Assembly: GCF_000813725.1 (NCBI RefSeq)
Contig: NZ_JWLD01000002.1
Span: 62,001-126,000, forward strand
DNA length: 64,000 nucleotides
Origin: Leisingera sp. ANG-Vp
Lineage (GTDB): Bacteria > Pseudomonadota > Alphaproteobacteria > Rhodobacterales > Rhodobacteraceae
Direction: 5' to 3'
Shown here: positions 57,740 to 64,000 of the stretch, one piece after another
Layout of the letters: every line of letters begins with the position of its first letter
Position numbering within the stretch: position 1 is the stretch's first letter
Translations under genes and position numbers: made by a program
Notes under the pieces: generated by a model
What the model was told of the DNA's origin: nothing
Databases searched by the model: none
The model's input: only the letters and a program-made list of their open reading frames with translations

Positions 57740-57740
57740 G

Positions 57741-59063
57741 TTACTTTTCGGGGATCAGGCCGCGGGGGCTGAACCTTAGGACCAACAGCAATATCAGTCC
57801 CATGGTGAACAGCCGCATATGCGAAGCGCTTGCCAGCAGATGTGCCTTGAGTTCGCTGCCCTCGGCCATGCCGGAAGTCACCAGCTCCATCAGCAGGATG
57901 CCCATCGGCTCGACCTTGATCCAGAAGAACCAGATCAGCATGCCGCCCAGGACTGCGCCGAAGTTGTTGCCGGAACCGCCGACGATCACCATCACCCAAA
58001 TGAGGAAGGTGAAGCGCAGCGGGTTGTAGGTGCCCGGCGTCAGCTGGCTGTCGAGCGTGGTCATCATCGCACCGGCAATGCCGCAGATGGCGGACCCCAG
58101 CACAAAGATCTGCAGATGGCGGCGGGTTACGTCCTTGCCCATCGCCTCAGCCGCGGTTTCATTATCGCGGATCGCGCGCATCATCCGGCCCCAAGGGCTT
58201 TTCAGTGCCATCTGCGCCATCCACAGGAAGGCCAGCAGAACAGCAGTGAACAGCAGCGCATAACCCGCCTTGACGTAGATGGTCGACGCCAGAACCGGGT
58301 CCATCCCGAACCCTGCGGCGCTTTCCACAAAGGCGGGGTCGTTTTGCAGATCCACCTCATAGGGCAGTGGCCGCGGCAGGCCGACCACGTTCTTCACGCC
58401 GCGCGACAGCCAGTCCTCGTTCTTGAGCACCGCCAGGATGATCTCGGCAATGCCCAGCGTGGCAATCGCCAGATAATCCGAACGCAGGCCCAGAGCGGTC
58501 TTGCCGATCAGCCAGGCAGCGCCTGCCGCCAGCAGACCGCCCGCAGGCCAGGCCAGCAGCACTGGCAGGCCCAGGCCGCCGATATTGCCCTGCAGCGCCG
58601 GATTGATGGCCTCAACCGAGCCCACTGCCGGATCAAAGATCGCACGGTAGACAAAGAACCCAACGATCATGACAGCGGCCAGAACCAGCATGCGTGCCTT
58701 GCCCGGCGCCATGAACTTGGTGATCATCACACCGGACACAACGGTCAGGGCGCCCATCACCAGCGCCATCACGATGCTGACGCCGCCAGAGGACCAGGCC
58801 TCGGGGATCACCGGGGTTGAAGTTAGCACCACCGCCAGCCCGCCCAGCGCGGTAAAGCCCATGATGCCGACATTGAACAGCCCGGCAAAGCCCCATTGGA
58901 TGTTCACCCCGATCGCCATGATGGCCGAGATCAAACCCATGTTCAGGATCACCAGCGCCGAGTTCCAGGAGCCGGAGAAGAACAGGAAGTCCGTCGCGCC
59001 TTCCGCCAGGATCAGCACGCCGACAAAGACGAAAAGAAGGGTATGTTTCATAGTATCGGTCAT
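57741..59063 (-). CDS. livM: Branched-chain amino-acid ABC transporter permease LivM
   Basis: 440-residue inner-membrane permease with about ten hydrophobic helices. Family motifs: NIQWGFAGLFNVGIMGFTALGGLAVV, LGLRSDYLAIATLGIAEIILAVLKNEDWLSRG and SPWGRMMRAIRDNETAAEAMGKDV, the EAA-like loop that contacts the ATPases. It overlaps the livH stop by four bases and is the last gene of the operon. Confidence 0.92.
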   Translation of the reverse strand: MTDTMKHTLLFVFVGVLILAEGATDFLFFSGSWNSALVILNMGLISAIMAIGVNIQWGFAGLFNVGIMGFTALGGLAVVLTSTPVIPEAWSSGGVSIVMALVMGALTVVSGVMITKFMAPGKARMLVLAAVMIVGFFVYRAIFDPAVGSVEAINPALQGNIGGLGLPVLLAWPAGGLLAAGAAWLIGKTALGLRSDYLAIATLGIAEIILAVLKNEDWLSRGVKNVVGLPRPLPYEVDLQNDPAFVESAAGFGMDPVLASTIYVKAGYALLFTAVLLAFLWMAQMALKSPWGRMMRAIRDNETAAEAMGKDVTRRHLQIFVLGSAICGIAGAMMTTLDSQLTPGTYNPLRFTFLIWVMVIVGGSGNNFGAVLGGMLIWFFWIKVEPMGILLMELVTSGMAEGSELKAHLLASASHMRLFTMGLILLLVLRFSPRGLIPEK

Positions 59064-60070
59064 ACCGCTTTCCCTTTGAAGAGGCCGGTGGGCTTGAACA
59101 GTAGGACAACAATCAGGATCGCGAAGGAGACCGCGAACTTGTAGTCGGTGCTGAGGAGCTGAACCAGCCCGTCAGGCGCCAGGCTGTCCGGCAGCGAGTA
59201 GTTCAGAACCTTTTTCCAGGCATAGGTGATTGTCACCTCGGAGAAGGCGATGATGAAGCCGCCGGCAATCGCCCCCAGCGGGTTGCCGAGGCCGCCGACG
59301 ATGGCGGAGGCAAAAATCGGCAGCAGCAGCTGGAAATAGGTGAAAGGTTTGAACGACTTGTCGAGGCCGTAAAGCACGCCGGCAATGGTCGCCAGCGCTG
59401 CCACGATCATCCAAGTGTACATCACCACGCGCTCCGGGTTGATGCCGGACAGCAGCGCCAGATCCTCGTTATCCGAATAGGCCCGCATGGATTTGCCGGT
59501 ACGGGTCTTGTTCAGGAACCAGAACAGCACTGCCACCACGATGATCGCGGTGATCACGGTGATGCCTTGGGTGGTTTTGATCGCCAGGCCCTCGTTCAAG
59601 CCGGTCATCTGCTTGAAGGTGCGGGCCTTGATGATGAAGCGTTCGCCATCGGCAAAGCGCTGGTCGCCGGGGCCGATGATGAAGCGCACAAGGCCGTTCA
59701 TCATGAACATCACCCCGAGCGAGACCATCACGAAGATCACAGGCTTCGCCTTCTGCTCGCGGTAAAAGCGGTAGACGGTACGGTCGGTCAGCAGCGCCAG
59801 CAGGATGGTGCCGGCAATGCCAAAGGGCAGGGCGAGCAGGGCCGTCGGCAGCACGCCAAAGCTGATGCCCATCGACTGGAAAGCCCAAGTGAACAGGATT
59901 GTCACCATCGCGCCAAAGGCCATGGTGTCGCCATGGGCAAAGTTCGAGAACCGCAGGATCCCGTAGATCAGCGTCACCCCCAGCGCGCCGAGCGCCAGCT
60001 GGCTGCCATAGGCCAGCCCCGGAATGACAACAAAATTGGTAAGCGCCACGAGGGCGTTGAGAAGATCCAT
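59060..60070 (-). CDS. livH: Branched-chain amino-acid ABC transporter permease LivH
   Basis: 336-residue inner-membrane permease. It begins MDLLNALVALTNFVVIPGLAYGSQLALGALG and shows the family GILRFSNFAHGDTMAFGAM and TRTGKSMRAYSDNEDLALLSGI loop. The ATG at 60070 has GAGGTG before it; the frame extends six codons upstream without homology. Its start overlaps the stop of the small secreted protein gene by one base. Confidence 0.92.
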   Translation of the reverse strand: MDLLNALVALTNFVVIPGLAYGSQLALGALGVTLIYGILRFSNFAHGDTMAFGAMVTILFTWAFQSMGISFGVLPTALLALPFGIAGTILLALLTDRTVYRFYREQKAKPVIFVMVSLGVMFMMNGLVRFIIGPGDQRFADGERFIIKARTFKQMTGLNEGLAIKTTQGITVITAIIVVAVLFWFLNKTRTGKSMRAYSDNEDLALLSGINPERVVMYTWMIVAALATIAGVLYGLDKSFKPFTYFQLLLPIFASAIVGGLGNPLGAIAGGFIIAFSEVTITYAWKKVLNYSLPDSLAPDGLVQLLSTDYKFAVSFAILIVVLLFKPTGLFKGKAV

Positions 60071-60540
60071 TATTCTTTCACCTCGCAAGACCCAGTGTAT
60101 GGAGCACCGCCACCAGAACGCCTTTCCATGAGCATTATTGAGTTCTCTTCAAACCACGTTGCAAACCACAAAGAGACATCAGGCCTTGGAAGCGGAGCGA
60201 CCAATAGACGTAGCCCTTTCTCCTTGGAGGTTATTTGACCCTTAACAGGAGCGCGGTCGGGTAAATCACTTGAGTAAAGCAGAACGAATTGACCACCGTC
60301 TTCGGACCGTGCATCGGTCACGTCGATTTTCAATGAAAACGGACTACCGTTGCATGTCTCGATCTCAACGCATTCCGAACGGTCATTGGTCAGACACTCT
60401 ACTCTGGTTTCGCATTCCGGCTGCATTTCGCACTGATAGGAAGACAAGATTGCTGGCGTTTCTGATGCCGAAGTTAAAGTCCCAGACGAGAGCAGTGCAC
60501 TCATAGTCATGCCCGCGGCGTAAAATGTTGCAATTGACAT
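60070..60540 (-). CDS. Secreted Cys-rich protein inserted in the liv operon
   Basis: 156 residues with a signal-like N terminus (MSIATFYAAGMTMSALLSSGTLTSAS). The mature part has a cluster of cysteines (CEMQPECETRVECLTNDRSE ... ETC), a beta-rich middle and a late Cys (GSCEVKE). It is AT-richer than its neighbours. Codons join seamlessly: it starts two bases after the livF stop and its TAA overlaps the livH ATG. No family recognised. It could be a periplasmic accessory of the transporter or a recent insertion. Confidence 0.7.
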   Translation of the reverse strand: MSIATFYAAGMTMSALLSSGTLTSASETPAILSSYQCEMQPECETRVECLTNDRSECVEIETCNGSPFSLKIDVTDARSEDGGQFVLLYSSDLPDRAPVKGQITSKEKGLRLLVAPLPRPDVSLWFATWFEENSIMLMERRSGGGAPYTGSCEVKE

Positions 60541-60541
60541 C

Positions 60542-61255
60542 TCACCCCCCCAAGAACGACTTGCGTACTTCGGGATCGGCCAGCAGTTCCTTGCCGGTGC
60601 CGGTATAGGCATTGCGCCCCTGCACCAGAACATAGCCTTTGTCTGCGATCTCAAGCGCTTGCTTGGCGTTCTGTTCCACCATCAGGATCGGCAGCCCGGT
60701 GCGGGCGACCTCGATGATGCGGTCGAACAGCTCATCCATCACGATGGGGGAGACACCTGCGGTGGGCTCGTCCAGCATCAGCACCTTCGGCTTGGTCATC
60801 AGTGCGCGGCCCACCGCCACCTGCTGGCGCTGGCCGCCGGACAGTTCACCGGCCGGCTGGTTGCGCTTTTCCTTCAGGATCGGGAACAGGTGATAGACCT
60901 GCTCCATCGTGTCCCGGATGTCATCGGTGCGGATAAAGGCGCCCATCTCCAGATTTTCCTCCACCGTCATCGAGGTGAAGATGTTGTGGGTCTGGGGCAC
61001 AAACCCCATGCCCTTGATCACCCGGTCCTGCGGTGACAGCGCGGTGATATCCTCACCGCCCAGGCGCACAGATCCGGACCGGACATTCAGCATCCCGAAG
61101 GTTGCCTTCATGGCGGTGGATTTACCGGCCCCGTTCGGGCCTACGATTACGGCGATTTCGCCGGGGTTCACGGCGATGGTGCAGTCATGCAGGATATCCG
61201 GCCCCTTGCCGTATCCGCCTGTCATGCAGTCGCCAATCAAAAATGGTTCAGACAT
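60542..61255 (-). CDS. livF: Branched-chain amino-acid ABC transporter ATPase LivF
   Basis: 237-residue ATPase: Walker A GPNGAGKSTAMKA, signature LSGGQRQQVAVGRALM, Walker B LMLDEPTAGVSP and switch His in VEQNAKQALE region as in LivF. Part of the liv operon, 48 bases after livG. Energises uptake together with LivG. Confidence 0.93.
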   Translation of the reverse strand: MSEPFLIGDCMTGGYGKGPDILHDCTIAVNPGEIAVIVGPNGAGKSTAMKATFGMLNVRSGSVRLGGEDITALSPQDRVIKGMGFVPQTHNIFTSMTVEENLEMGAFIRTDDIRDTMEQVYHLFPILKEKRNQPAGELSGGQRQQVAVGRALMTKPKVLMLDEPTAGVSPIVMDELFDRIIEVARTGLPILMVEQNAKQALEIADKGYVLVQGRNAYTGTGKELLADPEVRKSFLGG

Positions 61256-61303
61256 TCATATGCTCCGTTCCCCTTCGCAGGGGGGCAACGCGGCGCAGAG
61301 GCA

Positions 61304-62089
61304 TTACGCCTCGGCCAGCTTGTCTTTGTTCTTGAGACCAGTGCCCAGATAGGCTTCGATCACGTGCTCGTTCGCCTTGATCTCGTCCAGCGTGCCTTCG
61401 GCCAGCTTCTTGCCCTCGGCCATGCAGATCACCGGGTCGCAGAGGCGGCCGATGAATTCCATGTCGTGCTCGATGACAACAAAGGTATAGCCACGCTCTT
61501 CATTGAGGCGCTTGATGGCATCGGCGATGGTGTAGAGCAGGGTGCGGTTCACGCCGGCACCGACCTCATCCAGGAAGACGATCTTGGCGTCCACCATCAT
61601 GGTGCGGCCGAGTTCCAGCAGCTTTTTCTGGCCGCCTGACACCTGTCCCGCTTTCAGATCCGCGATGTGGCTGATGGTGAGGAACTCCAGCACCTCATCC
61701 GCCTTGGCGCGCAGCGCGCGTTCCTCGTCGGCGATCCGCTTGCGGCCGAACCAGGTGTTCCACAGGGTCTCACCCGACTGGTTGCCCGGCACCATCATCA
61801 GGTTTTCCCGGCAGGTCATCGAGGAGAACTCATGCGCGATCTGGAAGGTGCGCAAGAGCCCTTTGTGGAACAGCTCATGCGGGGGCAGGCCGGTGATATC
61901 CTCGCCATCCATGGTGACACGGCCGGAGGTCGGCGGCAGAACACCCGCGATTACATTGAACAAAGTGGTTTTGCCGGCACCGTTCGGGCCGATCAAACCG
62001 GTTATGGAGCCCTTAGCGATTTCCAGCGAAGCGCCGTCCACCGCGTGGAACCCGCCGAAGTGCTTATGCAAGTCCTCGACGACGATCAT
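61304..62089 (-). CDS. livG: Branched-chain amino-acid ABC transporter ATPase LivG
   Basis: 261-residue ATPase: Walker A GPNGAGKTTLFNVI, signature VSGGQKKLLELGRTMM and Walker B IVFLDEVGAGVNRTL, followed by the LivG-specific HDMEFIGRLCDPVICMAEGKKLAEGT end. The LDEVGAG in place of the usual LDEPxAG (Pro changed to Val) is a small oddity. It lies between livJ and livF. Confidence 0.93.
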   Translation of the reverse strand: MIVVEDLHKHFGGFHAVDGASLEIAKGSITGLIGPNGAGKTTLFNVIAGVLPPTSGRVTMDGEDITGLPPHELFHKGLLRTFQIAHEFSSMTCRENLMMVPGNQSGETLWNTWFGRKRIADEERALRAKADEVLEFLTISHIADLKAGQVSGGQKKLLELGRTMMVDAKIVFLDEVGAGVNRTLLYTIADAIKRLNEERGYTFVVIEHDMEFIGRLCDPVICMAEGKKLAEGTLDEIKANEHVIEAYLGTGLKNKDKLAEA

Positions 62090-62176
62090 GTCATTTCATC
62101 CCCTGCCGCGATTTTGCGGCGTTTTTAAACTTGGAACAGCCCGGGCTGCTCTTTTTCGTTGCTTTTCTGATGGTTA

Positions 62177-63370
62177 TCAGCGGAAGCGCAGGGTTTCGTT
62201 CTTGCCGCCCTTCACTTCGATCTCACGGTAGGAGCCAGCGCTCTCACCCGGGCCGATCAGCTCGACGCCGGTCGCGCCCTGATAGTCGATCTCACCGCCA
62301 GCGGCGAGGATTTCCAGTGCCTTGCCCAGTTCGCCCGGGTTGATCGGCTCGCCCGGCGCGTTTGCCACGTCCAGGATCTTGCTGACGTAATCCGCCGGGT
62401 TGGTGGAGTTGGACGCCTGCATGGCCAGCATGAACAGCGCTGCTGCGTCATAAGATTCCGGCGCGTAAGCCGAGGTGCCGTCAAAGCCCGCTTCCTTTGC
62501 CATTTCGGCAAAGATTTCGGCGCCTTTGGAGTCCGAGCCCGCAATCTGGCCGAAGGAGCCATCCAGGTCCGGGCCAACGTTTGCCGGCAGGGTGTCGCCG
62601 ATCATGCCGCCGGGAAGGCCGAAGGTGTCAAATGCACCGGAGTCCAGTGCGCCCTGGATGATGCCCAGGCCGCCCTGGTCCAGGTAGCCTGCAACCACCA
62701 GGATGTCGCCGCCGGCAGAGGCCAGTGCGCCGACTTCAGCCGAATAGTCGCCCTTGCCGTCTTCATGTGCGGTCACGATGGTGACTTCGCCGCCAACGCC
62801 TTCGAACGAGGTCTTGATCGCGTCCGCCAGGCCTTTGCCGTAGTCGTTGTTGGTGTAGGTCAGGGCGATCGAATTGATGCCGCGCTCTTTCAGGATCTCG
62901 GCCATCACCTGGCCTTCACGCGCGTCCGACGGCGAGGTGCGGAAGAACAGGCCGTTGTCTTCCATGGTGCTGAGGCCGGGCGAGGTCGCCGACGGCGAGA
63001 TCATCACCATGCCGTTCGGGATCGCCACGTTCTGCAGGATGGCGCCGGTCACGCCCGAGCAGTCGCCGCCGATAATGCCGTTGGCGCCTTCAGCAATCAG
63101 CTTTTCGCCGTTTGCCACGGCCAGGCCGTTGTCGATGCAGCCGGTGTCGGCGCGGACCGGAGTCACGGTGGCGCTGTCCAGCAGCTTGCCCGACTTGGTG
63201 ACTTCGGCCATTGCCAGTTCGGCGCCGTCGCCCATGGCGGGGGCCAGCGATTCAATCGGGCCGGTGAAGCCGAACAGCACGCCCAGTTTCACTTCCTTGG
63301 CGTGGCCGCCGGCAAATGCGGTGCCAGCCGTCAGCGCAGCGGCCGCGGTGGCCATCAGCAGTTTCTTCAT
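62177..63370 (-). CDS. livJ: Periplasmic branched-chain amino-acid-binding protein (LivJ-like)
   Basis: 397 residues with a signal peptide (MKKLLMATAAAALTAGTAFAGG). The mature part is a type I periplasmic-binding fold: KLGVLFGFTGPIESLAPAMGDGAELAMAEV, GIIGGDCSGVTGAILQNVAIPNGMVMISPSATSP, and YTNNDYGKGLADAIK. First gene of the operon; the exact ligand (Leu, Val, Ile or another small amide or amine) is not readable. The start is at the Met before the signal peptide; an upstream in-frame ATG is not supported. Confidence 0.9.
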   Translation of the reverse strand: MKKLLMATAAAALTAGTAFAGGHAKEVKLGVLFGFTGPIESLAPAMGDGAELAMAEVTKSGKLLDSATVTPVRADTGCIDNGLAVANGEKLIAEGANGIIGGDCSGVTGAILQNVAIPNGMVMISPSATSPGLSTMEDNGLFFRTSPSDAREGQVMAEILKERGINSIALTYTNNDYGKGLADAIKTSFEGVGGEVTIVTAHEDGKGDYSAEVGALASAGGDILVVAGYLDQGGLGIIQGALDSGAFDTFGLPGGMIGDTLPANVGPDLDGSFGQIAGSDSKGAEIFAEMAKEAGFDGTSAYAPESYDAAALFMLAMQASNSTNPADYVSKILDVANAPGEPINPGELGKALEILAAGGEIDYQGATGVELIGPGESAGSYREIEVKGGKNETLRFR

Positions 63371-63558
63371 TTGAAAACTCCCATTGTTGGAACAAAAATG
63401 TTCACATCGGACCCTAGGCAAGGCGGTTGAAAAAGAAAAGACTTATCGAACCGGAACTATTTCCTCGGGCCGTTTGGTTGAAGCTGCATCTCCATAGGAT
63501 CCCCGGATGCAGCGCGGGCGTGCCTCTACAGGGGAATCAGAGAAAGGAAAAGGCCCTG

Positions 63559-64000
63559 ATGCTGCGAAAATCCCTTCTCCTGACGGCTGCCGTAACGTTT
63601 TTGACGCTTTCCTCTGCGGCCTGGGCAGAAAATCTTTCCAGCAGTCTTGGAGAGCTCACCATCAGCCGCATGGCAGAGGGCTTTGACGTGCCTTGGGCGC
63701 TTGATTTCCTGCCGGATGGCGGCGTGCTTGTCACGGAGCGCGACGGGCAGCTGTTCTACGTCCGGGAAGGGCGCAAACAGCGCATCGCAGGCGTGCCTGC
63801 GGTGGCAGCGGAGGGGCAGGGCGGCTTGCTGGACGTTATGGTGCCGCGGGATTTTTCCCAAAGCCGCGAAATCTTCCTGACCTTTGCCAAACGCCAGGGG
63901 CGCGGCGCAGGCACCGCGCTGGCCTCCGGGCGGCTGAGCCGGGACAACAGGCAGCTGACACATGTCAAACTGCTGTTCGAAGCAGCGCCGGGAGCGCGCG
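63559..64000 (+). CDS. PQQ-dependent sugar dehydrogenase, 3'-truncated by the window edge
   Basis: 147 codons visible from the ATG at 63559, behind AGAAAGGAAAAGG. Signal peptide MLRKSLLLTAAVTFLTLSSAAWA, then the soluble aldose (YliI/Asd-type) dehydrogenase pattern: FDVPWALDFLPDGGVLVTERDGQLFYV, GQGGLLDVMVPRDF, REIFLTFAK. This family forms a six-bladed propeller with PQQ. The C-terminal two thirds lie outside the window. It is divergent from livJ. Confidence 0.85.
   Translation, partial: MLRKSLLLTAAVTFLTLSSAAWAENLSSSLGELTISRMAEGFDVPWALDFLPDGGVLVTERDGQLFYVREGRKQRIAGVPAVAAEGQGGLLDVMVPRDFSQSREIFLTFAKRQGRGAGTALASGRLSRDNRQLTHVKLLFEAAPGAR

Overview
The window looks like the chromosome of a marine alphaproteobacterium of the family Rhodobacteraceae (Roseobacter group; a Leisingera/Phaeobacter-type genome is my best guess). 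The evidence is high GC, the CckA, RecA and Suf protein sequences, an IscR-type regulator with a single cysteine, a GAAC-N7-GAAC SOS box before recA, and a tmpA/tmpB pair of the kind characterised in Leisingera. The taxonomic call is inference from protein character; no search was run.

Layout. 1-27102 is ordinary chromosome: guaB (5'-truncated), an RsmB-type rRNA methyltransferase, cckA, a small sulfotransferase, recA, alaS, DUF1330 and MOSC genes, typA/bipA, an SMR efflux gene, a class II glutamine amidotransferase, a tandem-HD protein, and a small protein with an alpha/beta hydrolase. Then come the iscR-suf operon (regulator, IscS-like desulfurase, sufB, ybjQ-like, sufC, sufD, two membrane proteins, sufS) and a tmpA-tmpB-ureidoglycolate-lyase-like operon with a divergent LysR gene. 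49577-64000 is again chromosomal: a DUF882 protein divergent from a YcbB-type L,D-transpeptidase, lpxD-ACP-ketosynthase, an IalB-like protein, a HerA-like ATPase, and a branched-chain amino-acid ABC operon (livJ-G-F-[secreted Cys-rich protein]-H-M). A PQQ-dependent sugar dehydrogenase gene runs off the right edge.

Between these lies a 22.4 kb genomic island (27136-49549) inserted at the 3' end of a tRNA-Arg(CCG) gene. The intact tRNA is at 49500-49576, and a 50-bp copy of its 3' part (one mismatch) sits at 27136-27185. No integrase gene is visible inside. From left to right the island carries a NucA-type nuclease fused to an HEXXH metallopeptidase; a NusG-like antiterminator gene; and an operon of a small membrane protein, a Hint-N protein, a HlyC-type toxin acyltransferase and a 2037-residue RTX protein with a Hint-C motif at its N terminus. 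Next come an orphan membrane-anchored protein, a decayed prophage fragment whose lysis genes carry several nonsense codons, a beta-propeller/MbnH/MbnP-like copper-related operon and a VOC protein.

The most unusual feature is the RTX locus. The two halves of a hedgehog/intein (Hint) fold seem to be encoded in two different proteins, with the lysine-acyltransferase gene between them and a specialised NusG paralogue just upstream. This suggests an acylated, possibly Hint-processed, calcium-binding secreted toxin or adhesin whose long transcript may need antitermination.
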